Source of the DNA: Roseiarcus sp963794155
GTDB taxonomy: Bacteria > Pseudomonadota > Alphaproteobacteria > Rhizobiales > Beijerinckiaceae
NCBI GenBank assembly: GCA_963794155.1
Contig: CAWCCX010000016.1
Coordinates: 558,001 to 622,000, forward strand
DNA length: 64,000 nucleotides
Reading direction: 5' to 3'
The position numbers and the translations under genes are program-made. This document shows positions 36,945-46,457 of this stretch, in pieces. The notes under the pieces were generated by a model. It ran no database searches, had not been told where the DNA came from, and was given only the letters and a program-made list of their open reading frames with translations. How positions within the stretch are numbered: the stretch's first letter is position 1; every line of letters begins with the position of its first letter.

Positions 36945-38243
36945 ATGACAGACCTTGCTCCCTCGGCGGCGGCCGAGGCCGCCCGGCTCGGATACTCCGA
37001 CCTCGTCAAGACCCAGGCGGAGCGGCGGGCGGAGCTGCGCCGCATGCGCACGATCGCCACGATGCTGCTCGTTCTGATGGCGGCGATCTATGTCGCGACG
37101 CGGCGCGCGCCGCCCGCCTGGGCGTGGGCGCCCTATCTCGGCGCGTTCGCGGAAGCCGGCATGGTCGGGGCGTGCGCCGACTGGTTCGCGGTCGTCGCGC
37201 TCTTCCGCCATCCCCTCGGCCTGCCAATTCCCCACACCGCAGTGGTGCCGGAAAACCGGCGGCGCATCGGTGCGGCGCTCGGACGCTTCATCACCAACAA
37301 CTTCCTCTCCCCGCGTGTCGCCATCGCCCGCCTCTCCTCGGTCGACGCGGCCGGCCTCGCGGCGCGATGGCTCGCGGATGAGCGCAACGCGCGGGCGGTC
37401 GCAACCGGCGCCGGACGCGTCATTCCGTACGCGCTCGACCTCGTGCCGAAAGCGGCGATCGACGAATGGGTCGCTTTTGCCGCGCGGCGGGGGATCCAGG
37501 CGGTCCCGGTTGCGCCGCTTGCCTCGCGCGTGTTGGCGATCCTGTGGGCTCAAGGCGCAGGCCAGACGCTGCTCGACCAGGGCCTCGATTTCGTCGAGGC
37601 GACGCTCGCCGAGCACAAGGCGACGATCGTGCGACACGTGTCGCAGAGGTCGTCGCGCTTCATCCCCAAATGGGTCGACGACCTGATCGCCGCCAAGGTG
37701 ATCAGCGGCGTGGCAGAAACCTTGCGCGAAATGCGCGATCCCGACCATCCTTGGCGCGATGAGGCGAATGCGCTGATCGAGAAATGGATCGACGCCCTCG
37801 CGCACAACCCCGAGATTCGGGCGCGAGGCGAGGCGTTGAAGCAGGATGTCCTCGCCAATCCGGTGTTCGCCGAGCAGGCCCGGGCGTTGTGGGAAAACCT
37901 CGAAGCGGGCTTAAGAAACGATCTGCCTCGCCACGCCGAGGCGATCGTCGGCTGGCTCGCGGCCTCGGCGGGCGCGCTCGGCCGGTGGCTCGAAGAGGAT
38001 GAAGCGCGGCGGGCGAGGATCAACCGGCAGCTCAAACTCCTGGCTTTGCGCGCAGTCCTGCCCCGCCGGGCGGAAATCGGGGCCTATATCGCTGCGGTGG
38101 TCGACAATTGGGATAGCGCCACGCTGGTCGAGCGCCTCGAGCTACAGGTCGGCAAGGACCTGCAATATATCCGCATCAACGGCACGCTGGTCGGCGGCCT
38201 GGTCGGGCTTTTGATCTTCACCCTCTCGCGGGCGTTTGGCTGA
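36945..38243 (+). CDS. DUF445 membrane protein
   Basis: 432 residues. A first membrane segment (IATMLLVLMAAIYVATR) is followed by the DUF445 signature GAFAEAGMVGACADWFAVVALFRHPLGLPIPHTAVVPENR. A long helical middle and a C-terminal membrane helix (LVGGLVGLLIFTLSRAFG) come after. Family members are inner-membrane proteins of unknown role. Single gene, diverged from the 6S/cyclo-ligase unit. Confidence 0.92.
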   Translation: MTDLAPSAAAEAARLGYSDLVKTQAERRAELRRMRTIATMLLVLMAAIYVATRRAPPAWAWAPYLGAFAEAGMVGACADWFAVVALFRHPLGLPIPHTAVVPENRRRIGAALGRFITNNFLSPRVAIARLSSVDAAGLAARWLADERNARAVATGAGRVIPYALDLVPKAAIDEWVAFAARRGIQAVPVAPLASRVLAILWAQGAGQTLLDQGLDFVEATLAEHKATIVRHVSQRSSRFIPKWVDDLIAAKVISGVAETLREMRDPDHPWRDEANALIEKWIDALAHNPEIRARGEALKQDVLANPVFAEQARALWENLEAGLRNDLPRHAEAIVGWLAASAGALGRWLEEDEARRARINRQLKLLALRAVLPRRAEIGAYIAAVVDNWDSATLVERLELQVGKDLQYIRINGTLVGGLVGLLIFTLSRAFG

Positions 38244-38350
38244 AGGATCGTAAGAAACGCCGAATGCCTCCGGTCAGCGCGACCCCGGACCCGGGCCCGC
38301 CCCCACAGGTGGGGCGCGGGCGCAAGCGGCCACTGTCGAGCGCAGCGCGC

Positions 38351-38998
38351 TCAGGCGCTCCGCCGCGCGACGGCCAAGACCGCGTAGCCGCGAAAGCGGC
38401 TCTCGATCTCGCAACTCATGCCGCGCTCGGCCGCGAGCGCCGCGAGCGTAACACCGAGATCGTCGCGCGGGGTCACGTCGAAGGCGGCGAGCCAGCGGCG
38501 CAATCCAGTCTTGAACGGGCCGGGCAGGCCGGCGCCGGCGCAGAAATCGACGACATGCAGCGAGCCGCCGGGCGAGAGAACGTCGAGCGCCCGCGCCAAT
38601 GTGCCGCGCCAGGGCGGGATCATCGACAAAGCGTAGGAGATCAGGACACGATCGAACTGCGCCCGGCCGAACAAAGCCGCGGGATCGAACGCGGTCGCGT
38701 CCGCCTGGGCAAGCGCGATGCGGGTGGAAAGGCCGGCGCGGGCGAGCGCGGCCGACGCGCTCGCCAGCATTTCCCGCGACACGTCGAGGCCGTAGAGCCG
38801 AGCTTCGGGATAGGTGCGCGCGAGCTTGACGAGATTGCGTCCGGTGCCGCAGCCGATTTCAAGCACGCTCGCGCCCGGCGCGGCGCCGAGGCGGAGAATC
38901 GCCTCGTCGCGGCCGAGGAGGTAGAATTTGCGGGAGAGATCATAGATGTGGCGCTGACGGCGATACATCCGGTCCATCAGCGCCGCGGCGTCGCTCAT
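38351..38998 (-). CDS. btaB: BtaB-type SAM-dependent methyltransferase (betaine lipid synthesis)
   Basis: 215 residues, class I methyltransferase with motif I VLEIGCGTGRNLVKLA and YGLDVSREML. The N-terminal YRRQRHIYDLSRKFYLLGRD matches BtaB. It N-methylates diacylglyceryl homoserine three times to form the betaine lipid DGTS. The gene starts 4 bp after btaA, so they are co-transcribed. Such lipids replace phospholipids under phosphate limitation. Confidence 0.88.
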   Translation of the reverse strand: MSDAAALMDRMYRRQRHIYDLSRKFYLLGRDEAILRLGAAPGASVLEIGCGTGRNLVKLARTYPEARLYGLDVSREMLASASAALARAGLSTRIALAQADATAFDPAALFGRAQFDRVLISYALSMIPPWRGTLARALDVLSPGGSLHVVDFCAGAGLPGPFKTGLRRWLAAFDVTPRDDLGVTLAALAAERGMSCEIESRFRGYAVLAVARRSA

Positions 38999-39002
38999 CG
39001 CC

Positions 39003-40250
39003 TCAGGCGCCTTTGCGCGTATAGAGGTGGAAACCGCCGTAGATCGACGAGCGGTCTCGCCGGCCGAGTTCCCGGCTCAATCCTTCTTCATAGGTCCAGG
39101 CGCCGAGGGCATCCTCCGGCGCCCGGCCCGGCAGCAGCCGCTCGTCGGCGGCGGTGCGGAAGATGACCCGCGCGCCCGGCCGCGCGGTGCGGGTGATTTC
39201 CGTCCACAATGCGGCGAGCTCGGCGTCGTTCATCCAGTCCTGGGCGTCGAGCAGGACGTAGCGGTCGAAGCTCGCCGTTGGCGAATCGCGCAAGATCTCG
39301 GTGAATGAGCGCTGGACGTAGCGCACCCGGCCGGCGCGGCTGCGGACGGCGTCGAAGTTTTCCCGCTTGAGATAGGGCGGGAGCGCGGGATTCGGCCCCG
39401 GCGCGTAGCGACGCCCGAACGCCTGCCAGGCGAAATAATTCTCCGAAATATCGAAGCCGCAAGCGAGCCGCTCGAGCCGCTCGCTCAAGACCGCGCCGAT
39501 GCCCAACGGCGAATCCGCGGCCAGCGCCTTGTACTGCGCGGGCGGAATGCCAAGGCCGTAGAGGGACGCGGGCTGCTTCAGGATCCAGCGGACGAGCGGC
39601 TTCTTGAAGATCGGCGCAAGGCGCTGCTCATAGAGCGCGCGCTGTTCGTCGAGCGTCCTGGCCTTAAGAACGACCGACGGGTCGAGGCCATGCAGGCGCG
39701 CGAGCGTATGGCCGGCCCCGAGGACATGTCCGAGCAGGCCATGATGGTAGAAATTGCGGGCGAAGAGGCCGATACGGCGCCGGCCAAAGGCGGTGCGCCT
39801 CTCCCAATAGGCGCGGGTCGCCGGATCGAGTTTGGACCTGAGCCGCCGGTCGTAGGCGAGGATGTTGGCGCGCGCGTCGGCGCGGCCGAAGAAGCGGAAG
39901 AAGGTCTCGTAGTCGGGCAGGTTCTCGAGAGCGCAGAGCTTGAGCCGTCCGAGCGCGATGTGCGCCCCGTTCAGGTCGACCGCGGTGATCCCGGCCGGAT
40001 CGGCGGTAAGGTAGGAGAGCACATTGCAGCCGCCCGAGGCGATGGCGATCACCTCATGCCCCGGACCGATGTCGAGCGCGGCCATGTCGACGACCGGGTC
40101 CTCCCAGATCTGGGGGTAGACCAAGCGCTCGAAGGCCAGCGTGAACAGGCGCTCGAGCACGCCGGCGCGCGAGAGCGGCTTCGAGCGATGGACCGCAGCT
40201 TTGAGCCCCGCGCTGGTCGCGCGACGCATCGCGTTGGTGGATTGTCGCAC
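39003..40250 (-). CDS. btaA: S-adenosylmethionine:diacylglycerol 3-amino-3-carboxypropyl transferase (BtaA)
   Basis: 415 residues of the DUF3419/BtaA family. Signatures include LVYPQIWEDPVVDMAALDI, the SAM site VIAIASGGCNVLSYL and VDLNGAHIAL, and SFDRYVLLDAQDWM near the C terminus. It moves the aminocarboxypropyl group of SAM onto diacylglycerol, the first step of DGTS synthesis. First gene of the btaAB operon. No pho box was identified by eye. Confidence 0.92.
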   Translation of the reverse strand: MRQSTNAMRRATSAGLKAAVHRSKPLSRAGVLERLFTLAFERLVYPQIWEDPVVDMAALDIGPGHEVIAIASGGCNVLSYLTADPAGITAVDLNGAHIALGRLKLCALENLPDYETFFRFFGRADARANILAYDRRLRSKLDPATRAYWERRTAFGRRRIGLFARNFYHHGLLGHVLGAGHTLARLHGLDPSVVLKARTLDEQRALYEQRLAPIFKKPLVRWILKQPASLYGLGIPPAQYKALAADSPLGIGAVLSERLERLACGFDISENYFAWQAFGRRYAPGPNPALPPYLKRENFDAVRSRAGRVRYVQRSFTEILRDSPTASFDRYVLLDAQDWMNDAELAALWTEITRTARPGARVIFRTAADERLLPGRAPEDALGAWTYEEGLSRELGRRDRSSIYGGFHLYTRKGA

Positions 40251-40470
40251 GTGATCTCCGCCCGCCAGACGCCGGTCGAAGCGCGCTAGATGAGTTCGCG
40301 TGACGAAGGCATGACGGCGGGCGCCGCGTCATCCGCCGCCCGTGCTCGGGGCACGGGCTTTCAACCCGTCGATTCTCGACAGGAACATCTTCAGGATCGG
40401 AGAGGCGTCGCCTCTTACACCACCGGCGCGAGCTTGACGGTGGATGGAGGCGCAGGGACCGCCCCGGCGA

Positions 40471-40827
40471 TCAGCGCACGGTGATGTGAACGATGAGCGC
40501 GGACCCGGAAACGTAAGAGAAGTTCACCTCGTCGAGACCCTTGAAGCCGGGGTCAGAGACGTACCAATAGGCGGAGGCGGGCTCCTTCGGGTTCCCGCAC
40601 TGGCTGATCGTCACGTGTCTCATCGTGACCTTGCCATGTTGGACGAAGGCCGACCCCTCGTACGGAGCGTGGGAGCGGCAATCGAAAAAAGCGCCGAGGA
40701 GGACCGGTGCGCCCGTCTTTGTCGCGACGTCGCGCACGTACGGAACAATGTATTGAGCGGCGCGAGTTGCGTCGCAGATTGCGGTCGCCATCAAACTTAC
40801 GAAAATGTACGGGACTATGCGGATCAT
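40471..40827 (-). CDS. Small secreted protein of unknown function
   Basis: 118 residues with a clear signal peptide (MIRIVPYIFVSLMATAIC..., cut near TRA-AQ) and a strong GGGAGG site 7 bases upstream of the ATG. The mature part has cysteines in FFDCRSHAP and TISQCGNP, possibly one disulfide, and is probably beta-rich. No family recognised. Likely periplasmic. The gaps on both sides (40251-40470, 40828-41021) show nothing more. Confidence 0.65.
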   Translation of the reverse strand: MIRIVPYIFVSLMATAICDATRAAQYIVPYVRDVATKTGAPVLLGAFFDCRSHAPYEGSAFVQHGKVTMRHVTISQCGNPKEPASAYWYVSDPGFKGLDEVNFSYVSGSALIVHITVR

Positions 40828-41021
40828 CCCGTTCCTCCCACCCTAGGCCGTCAAGAACGGCCGGAACAAATCAAGATATAGACCATCTTTGCCCGTCCGG
40901 ATGTGATCCCCGTCACCCACCGGACCCAATTCCGCAATCGCAAACGGGTTGCCGCCGAACCCTCGCGTCATTATGGTGCGCCGCCCCAAAACCTCCAGTA
41001 TCGCAAAGGCGCTCGCTTCCC

Positions 41022-42224
41022 ATGGCATTCCTCGCCGACGTCCTCTCTCGCGTGAAGCCCTCCGCGACCATGACGGTCACGCAGAAGGCGCGCGACCTCA
41101 AAGCCAAGGGGCGCGACGTCATTTCGCTGTCAGTCGGCGAGCCGGACTTCGACACCCCCGACAACATCAAGCGGGCGGCGATCGAGGCGATCAAGCGCGG
41201 CGAGACCAAGTATCCGCCGGTGCTCGGGATTCCGCCGCTGCGCGAGGCGATCGCGGCAAAGTTCAGCCGCGAGAACGGGCTCGACTACAAGCCATCCGAC
41301 ACGATTGTGGCGACCGGCGGCAAGCAGATCCTCTACAACGCCTTCCTGGTCACAATGAACAAGGGCGATGAGGTCATCATTCCCGCGCCCTTCTGGGTCA
41401 GTTATCCCGAGATGGTCGCGATCAACTGGGGCGATCCGGTGATCGTGCCGACCACGCTCGAGAACGGCTTCAAGCTCAAGCCCGAGGACCTCGAGCGGGC
41501 GGTCACGCCGCGGACCAAATGGGTGATCCTGAACTCGCCGTCGAACCCGAGCGGGGCGGCCTATACGCGTGACGAGCTCAAGGCCCTGACCGACGTGCTC
41601 ATGCGCCACCCGCACGTCTGGGTGCTGACCGACGACATGTACGAGCACCTGGTCTACGGCGACTTCGTCTTCACGACCCCGGTGCAGATCGAGCCGGCCT
41701 TGAAGCCGCGCACGCTGACCATGAACGGCGTCTCCAAGGCCTATGCAATGACCGGCTGGCGAATCGGCTACGCCGCCGGCCCACCCGAGCTCATCAAGGC
41801 GATGGACATGGTGCAGGGCCAGCAGACCTCGGGCGCGTGCACGATCGCGCAATGGGCGTCGGTCGAGGCGCTGAACGGGCCGCAGGACTTCATCTCCGTC
41901 CGGCGCAAGGCGTTCGAGGAGCGGCGCGACCTCGTCGTGTCGATGCTCGGCCAGGCGAAGCACCTCATGTGCCCGAAGCCGGAGGGCGCGTTCTACGTCT
42001 ATCCGTCCTGCGCCGGCGCGATCGGCCGGAAGGCGCCGTCCGGCAAGGTGATCGAGAGCGACGTCGACTTCGTCACCGAGCTTCTGGAGGAGGAGGGAGT
42101 CGCGGCGGTCCAGGGCAGCGCCTTCGGCCAGGGGCCTAACTTCCGCGTCTCGTACGCGACGTCGCTCGACAACCTCGAGGCCGCCTGCAAGAAGATCCAG
42201 AAGTTCACGGCGGAGTTGAGGTGA
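41022..42224 (+). CDS. Aspartate-type pyridoxal-phosphate aminotransferase
   Basis: 400 residues, fold type I aminotransferase of the aspartate/prephenate (Ib) group. It has LSVGEPDFDTPDNIK, LNSPSNPSGAAYTRDEL, the Schiff-base lysine K239 in NGVSKAYAMTGWRIGY, and a C-terminal arginine in NFRVSYATS. The ATG at 41022 gives the family length; the longer open frame is not coding upstream. It makes aspartate or glutamate from oxoacids, probably housekeeping. Confidence 0.92.
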   Translation: MAFLADVLSRVKPSATMTVTQKARDLKAKGRDVISLSVGEPDFDTPDNIKRAAIEAIKRGETKYPPVLGIPPLREAIAAKFSRENGLDYKPSDTIVATGGKQILYNAFLVTMNKGDEVIIPAPFWVSYPEMVAINWGDPVIVPTTLENGFKLKPEDLERAVTPRTKWVILNSPSNPSGAAYTRDELKALTDVLMRHPHVWVLTDDMYEHLVYGDFVFTTPVQIEPALKPRTLTMNGVSKAYAMTGWRIGYAAGPPELIKAMDMVQGQQTSGACTIAQWASVEALNGPQDFISVRRKAFEERRDLVVSMLGQAKHLMCPKPEGAFYVYPSCAGAIGRKAPSGKVIESDVDFVTELLEEEGVAAVQGSAFGQGPNFRVSYATSLDNLEAACKKIQKFTAELR

Positions 42225-42228
42225 GAAT

Positions 42229-42347
42229 CCTTCTCCCCGTTTCGCGGGGAGAAGGTGGCCGAAGGCCGGATGGAGGGCACGCCAACGTTAGTCGTTAGCG
42301 CCTCGCCCTCACCCCAACCCTCTCCCCGCAAGCGGGGCGAGGGGGGT
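42229..42347. repeat. Palindromic intergenic repeat (CCTTCTCCCCG type)
   Basis: CCTTCTCCCCGTTTCGCGGGGAGAAGG forms a hairpin right after the aminotransferase stop. A second half with TCTCCCCGCAAGCGGGGCGAG follows. It can act as a terminator between the convergent aminotransferase and ligC genes. This type is common in Rhizobiales genomes. Confidence 0.7.
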
Positions 42348-42364
42348 GCAGTGTCGCGGCCGCG

Positions 42365-43324
42365 TCAGCCCGTGGCGAGTTGCTTCTCTAGCCCGTCCAG
42401 CACCCGGTAGCATGGCAGCACCTGATCAACGCTTGCGTTGGGCTCGCGACCCTCTTTGATGGCGGCGAAGAACTCGCGGTCTTGGAGCTCGATGCCATTC
42501 ATCGACACGGCGACCTTGCTGACGTCGATCTTCTCGTCCTTGCCGGTGAAGAGATCGTCGTAGCGGGCGATGTAGGTCGCCGTGTCGCCGATATAGCGGA
42601 AGAAGGTGCCGAGCGGGCCCTCGTTGTTGAACGACAGCGAGAGCGTGCAGATCGCGTCACTCGCGGTCTTGAGCTGGATGCTCATGTCCATGGCGATGCC
42701 GAGGGTGGGGTGGATCGGCCCGGAAAGTGCGTTGGCTTTGACGATCGGCGAGCGGCATTGATAGGCGAAGAGGTCGACGGTGTGCGCGGCGTGATGCCAG
42801 AGCAGATGATCGGTCCACGAGCGCGGCTGGCCGAGCGCGTTCATGTTGGTGCGGCGGAAGAAATAGGTCTGCACGTCCATCTGCTGGATACGGAACTCAC
42901 CCTTTAGGATGCGCTGGCGCACGAACTGATGGCTCGGATTGAAGCGCCGGGTGTGGCCGACCATGGCGACGAGCCCGGTTGATCTCTGCATCGCGGCGAC
43001 CGCCTCGGCGTCCTTCAGGCTGTCGGCGAGCGGAATTTCGACCTGCACATGCTTGCCGGCCTTGAGGCACTGAAGCGCCTGCTCGGCGTGCATCTGCGTC
43101 GGGGTGGCGAGGATGACGGCGTCGAGCCCCGGAACTTTCAGGCTCTCGGCGAGATCGGTCGCAACGTGGCCGACGCCGTACTGCGCCGCAGCCTCTTTTG
43201 TCTTGTCGAGGTCGCGGCCAACGAGTGAGACCGCCTCGACCCCGTCGATCAATTTGATCGCGTCGAGGTGCTTGAGGCCGAAGGCGCCGGCGCCGGCCAG
43301 CGCGACTTTAATGGTCTTGGTCAT
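42365..43324 (-). CDS. ligC: 4-carboxy-2-hydroxymuconate-6-semialdehyde dehydrogenase (Gfo/Idh/MocA family)
   Basis: 319 residues with an N-terminal Rossmann fold (KVALAGAGAFGLKHLDAI) and Gfo/Idh C-terminal domain containing WTDHLLWHHAAHTVDLF. Size and context match LigC, which oxidises the hemiacetal form of CHMS to 2-pyrone-4,6-dicarboxylate with NADP+. The ATG at 43324 has AGGGAG upstream; an earlier in-frame start at 43363 is less likely. It is the last gene of the lig row, separated from ligB by a dispersed repeat. Confidence 0.88.
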   Translation of the reverse strand: MTKTIKVALAGAGAFGLKHLDAIKLIDGVEAVSLVGRDLDKTKEAAAQYGVGHVATDLAESLKVPGLDAVILATPTQMHAEQALQCLKAGKHVQVEIPLADSLKDAEAVAAMQRSTGLVAMVGHTRRFNPSHQFVRQRILKGEFRIQQMDVQTYFFRRTNMNALGQPRSWTDHLLWHHAAHTVDLFAYQCRSPIVKANALSGPIHPTLGIAMDMSIQLKTASDAICTLSLSFNNEGPLGTFFRYIGDTATYIARYDDLFTGKDEKIDVSKVAVSMNGIELQDREFFAAIKEGREPNASVDQVLPCYRVLDGLEKQLATG

Positions 43325-43357
43325 GGGACTCCCTGAAGGCTTGAGGTCGATCTGGAC

Positions 43358-43487
43358 CGTCATTGCGAGCGGAGCGAAGCAATCCAGGGGCCAAAGGGCG
43401 CACTACACTCTTCTGGATTGCTTCGTCGCCACAGCCCGTCGAAAGACGGGCGTTCTTCCGAACGCCCTATGGCTCCTCGCAATGACG
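43358..43487. repeat. Dispersed intergenic repeat, copy 2
   Basis: Starts CGTCATTGCGAGCGGAGC, contains GAAGCAATCCAGG and CTGGATTGCTTCGTCG, and ends CTCGCAATGACG, like 34201-34328. It lies between ligC and ligB and may influence their relative expression. Confidence 0.8.
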
Positions 43488-43497
43488 GAGCGGACGC

Positions 43498-44358
43498 CTA
43501 TTGCGCGTTCTCCAAAATGAGATGCCCGACCGCGGTGTTGGATGCCGGGACATGGTAGAACCGATGCGCCACTTTCGGCTTCGGCCCGCCGGCGACGACA
43601 TCCGCCATCGCGCCGCGCGCAATCAGCCACATCACGAGCTCGATGCCTTCCGATCCCGCCTCACGGACGTAATCGATGTTCGGCATCTTCGCGAGGCCCT
43701 TGGGGTCATCGATCAGCCGGTCGAGGAAGGCGTTGTCCCACTCCTTGTTGATCAGGCCGGCGCGCGGCCCCTGAAGCTGATGGCTCATGCCGCCGGTGCC
43801 CCAGATATGGACGTTGATATCCTCGGGGTAGCTCGTGATCGCTTTGCCGATCGCCCGCCCGAGCGCAAGGCAACGCGCCCCGGAGGGCACCGGGTGCTGG
43901 ACGACGTTGACCGCGAACGGAATGATCTTGGCCGGCCATTGCTTGACCTCGCCGAATACGCAGGAGAGCGGCACGGTCAGACCGTGGTCGACGTCAATCT
44001 CGTTGACCATGGTCAGATCGAAATCCTGCTGGATCACCTCGGAGGCAATATACGAGGCAAGCTCAGGGTCGCCGATGACCTTCGGTACGGGGCGCGCGCC
44101 GTAGCCTTCGTCGGCGGGATTGAATTCCGGCCCGGTCATGATCGCGAAAGTGGGGATCATCTGGAGGCTGAAGGCGGTCGCGTGATCGTTATAGACGAGA
44201 AAGATCACGTCGGGCTTGTGCGTCTTCATCCATTGCTTGTCGAAGTCGTATCCGGCGAAAACCGGCTTCCAGTAATCTTCCTTGGTCTTGCCAAGGTCGA
44301 AGGCGGCGCCGACCGCGGGGATGTGCGAAGTGTAGAGAGAGGCAGTGATGCGGGCCAT
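43498..44358 (-). CDS. ligB: Protocatechuate 4,5-dioxygenase, beta subunit
   Basis: 286 residues of the class III extradiol dioxygenase catalytic subunit. It begins MARITASLYTSHIPAVGAA, with the first iron ligand H12; the second is the histidine of VYNDHATAF (H59), and a conserved acid lies in AGSEGIELVMW. DVDHGLTVPL and the catalytic-histidine-like WGTGGMSHQL also match. It opens the ring of protocatechuate between C4 and C5. The small alpha subunit is encoded just upstream. Confidence 0.94.
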   Translation of the reverse strand: MARITASLYTSHIPAVGAAFDLGKTKEDYWKPVFAGYDFDKQWMKTHKPDVIFLVYNDHATAFSLQMIPTFAIMTGPEFNPADEGYGARPVPKVIGDPELASYIASEVIQQDFDLTMVNEIDVDHGLTVPLSCVFGEVKQWPAKIIPFAVNVVQHPVPSGARCLALGRAIGKAITSYPEDINVHIWGTGGMSHQLQGPRAGLINKEWDNAFLDRLIDDPKGLAKMPNIDYVREAGSEGIELVMWLIARGAMADVVAGGPKPKVAHRFYHVPASNTAVGHLILENAQ

Positions 44359-44394
44359 GTTCAGACGTCCTTTGGCGGCGAGGTCAGAAGACAG

Positions 44395-44817
44395 TCATTT
44401 CTTCTGGGGACGCTGGGCGTCTCCACCCTCCCCGATTCTGCGGTTTCCGTCGATCTTCCGGCCGCCCTTGACCATCATGTCGCGGTATTCCTGCTCGGTC
44501 ATGCCGGTCATGCTGCCCGCCATCTGCTGGAAGCTCTTGCCGTCGGTCGCGCCGATCTTCGATAAGAAATAGATGTTGCCGCCGAGCGCCATCATGCGGT
44601 TGAGATCACGGTCGAGGATCGCCTGCTTCTGCTCCTCGGTCATTTTCCATTCGTCGAGATAGGCGCGTTCGTTGGCCTTGAAGCGGGCGCGGTTCTCGGC
44701 CTTCATCAGCGACATGCAGAACTGGTTGAGCCAGTACCCTTTGCGCGATTGATCGGCGTCGAAGACGATCGTGCCGGGAATTTCCTTGAACTCCTTGTCG
44801 AGCGCCATGAAATTCAC
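44395..44817 (-). CDS. ligA: Protocatechuate 4,5-dioxygenase, alpha subunit
   Basis: 140 residues, all-helical LigA-type subunit that caps the active site of LigB. FDADQSRKGYWLNQFCMSLM and LGGNIYFLSKIGATDGKSFQ are family signatures. The start overlaps the ligI stop by four bases (ATGA) and ligB follows 36 bp later. Confidence 0.93.
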   Translation of the reverse strand: MNFMALDKEFKEIPGTIVFDADQSRKGYWLNQFCMSLMKAENRARFKANERAYLDEWKMTEEQKQAILDRDLNRMMALGGNIYFLSKIGATDGKSFQQMAGSMTGMTEQEYRDMMVKGGRKIDGNRRIGEGGDAQRPQKK

Positions 44818-45761
44818 CCTCCGCTTTCGTCGGGCCAGTAGAGCCGCATCGGATTGTCGACGAGCAGAAGCTCCTGCAGGTCCGGCGCGGTTGCGATCTC
44901 GGGAATGAAATCGACCAGAAGCCCGTCGTCAGGCATGTGGCCCTTGAGATTCGGATGCGGCCAATCGGTGCCCCAGAGCACCCGGTCTGGAAATTCCTCG
45001 ATCACCTTCCGGGCGAACGGAACGACGTCGCGATAGGCGCTTCTCTCGCCGTTCAGCGCCGGCAGGCCGGAAACCGAGAGGCGCTCGGGACAGGTCGCCT
45101 TGCACCAGACGTTTTCATACTCGTCCATGAATTTGAGGAAGCGCGAGAACTCGGGGCCATCGACCGGCTTCGTCACATCCGGGCGGCCCATGTGGTCGAC
45201 GACGATGGTCGTCGGCAACGCGGTGAAGAAGTCGATGAGTTCCGGCAAATCGGCCGCCTCGAAATAGACGACGACATGCCAATCGTGCTCGACGATCCGC
45301 CCGGTGATCTCGATCAGTTCGTCCTTGGGCGTGAAATCGACGAGACGCTTGACGAAATTGAACCTGACGCCGCGCACGCCCGCCTGATGGAGCCGCTTGA
45401 GCTCGTCGTCGCTCACGCTCCGCCTGACCGTCGCGACACCGCGCGCCCGGCCCGCGCTCGCAGCCAATGCATCGACCATGGCGCTGTTGTCGGCGCCGTG
45501 GCAAGTCGCCTGGACGACGACATTGCGGGCGAAGCCGAGACGATCGCGGAGCGCTAACAATTGCGCCTTGCTGGCGTCACAGGGGGTGTATTTGCGCTCG
45601 GGCGCGTAGGCAAACTGGGCCCCCGGTCCGAACACGTGGCAATGGGCGTCGACGCTGCCGGGCGGAAGCGCAAAGCGGGGCTTGCTCGGGCGATCGAACC
45701 AGTCGAGCCAGCCCTTGGTCTTCTCGAACGGCCCGGTGACGGGCTTTGCGGCGGCGTTCAC
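44814..45761 (-). CDS. ligI: 2-pyrone-4,6-dicarboxylate hydrolase (amidohydrolase family)
   Basis: 315 residues, TIM-barrel amidohydrolase with VDAHCHVFGPG near residue 38, ATCHGADNSAMVD, VVDHMGRPD and the late catalytic aspartate in VLWGTDWPHPN. LigI hydrolyses the lactone PDC to 4-oxalomesaconate and is unusual in needing no metal. Positioned between ligK and ligA in the operon. Confidence 0.92.
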   Translation of the reverse strand: MNAAAKPVTGPFEKTKGWLDWFDRPSKPRFALPPGSVDAHCHVFGPGAQFAYAPERKYTPCDASKAQLLALRDRLGFARNVVVQATCHGADNSAMVDALAASAGRARGVATVRRSVSDDELKRLHQAGVRGVRFNFVKRLVDFTPKDELIEITGRIVEHDWHVVVYFEAADLPELIDFFTALPTTIVVDHMGRPDVTKPVDGPEFSRFLKFMDEYENVWCKATCPERLSVSGLPALNGERSAYRDVVPFARKVIEEFPDRVLWGTDWPHPNLKGHMPDDGLLVDFIPEIATAPDLQELLLVDNPMRLYWPDESGG

Positions 45762-45773
45762 GTCGCGGCGCCC

Positions 45774-46457
45774 TCAGTCGACATATTTGAGGCCGGCCTT
45801 TTCGAGCGGCTCGCGCATCTTGTACATGTCAAGGCCGAGCACGCCGGCAGCGAGCTTGGCGCGCTTGTCGCTCTCGTTGGCCTCACGCGCCGCGGCGGCG
45901 TCTGCGGTCTTCATCGCCCATTCGGCCGGCACGACGACGACCCCGTCGTCGTCGGCGACGATCGCATCGCCCGGATTGACCATTGCTCCGGCGCAAACGA
46001 CCGGAATGTTGACCGAGCCTAGGGTCGATTTGACTGTGCCCTTGGCGCTCACGCATTTGCTCCAAACTGGGAAGCCCATCTCGGTCAGAGTCTTCACGTC
46101 CCGCACCCCGGCGTCGATAACGAGGCCTCTCGCGCCGCGCGCCTTGAAGCTGGTCGCGAGCAGATCGCCAAAAAAGCCGTCCGTGGATTCGGCGGTGATC
46201 GCCGCGACGACGACGTCGCCGGGCTCGATCTGTTCGGCGGCGACATGCATCATCCAATTGTCGCCGGGATGAAGCAGAACCGTCACCGCCGTTCCGGAGA
46301 TTATGGCGCCAGGATAGATCGGCCGCATGTAGGACTTCATCAGCCCGACGCGCCCCATCGCCTCATGCACGGTCGCGACACCGTATCGCCCGAGCGCCTC
46401 GACGGCGGCGCGTTCGGCGCGCTTGACTTTGCGTCTCACGACGCCGAGTTCGGTCAT
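45774..46457 (-). CDS. ligK: 4-carboxy-4-hydroxy-2-oxoadipate aldolase (RraA-like)
   Basis: 227 residues. ATVHEAMGRVG, HPGDNWMMHVAAEQIEPGDVVV, GFFGDLLATSFKARGARGLVIDAGVRD and DDDGVVVVP define the class II HMG/CHA aldolase family. It cleaves CHA to pyruvate and oxaloacetate, and usually also decarboxylates oxaloacetate. The ATG at 46457 has GGAGG upstream; the frame remains open to 46691 but that part overlaps the transporter gene end in another frame. Confidence 0.93.
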   Translation of the reverse strand: MTELGVVRRKVKRAERAAVEALGRYGVATVHEAMGRVGLMKSYMRPIYPGAIISGTAVTVLLHPGDNWMMHVAAEQIEPGDVVVAAITAESTDGFFGDLLATSFKARGARGLVIDAGVRDVKTLTEMGFPVWSKCVSAKGTVKSTLGSVNIPVVCAGAMVNPGDAIVADDDGVVVVPAEWAMKTADAAAAREANESDKRAKLAAGVLGLDMYKMREPLEKAGLKYVD

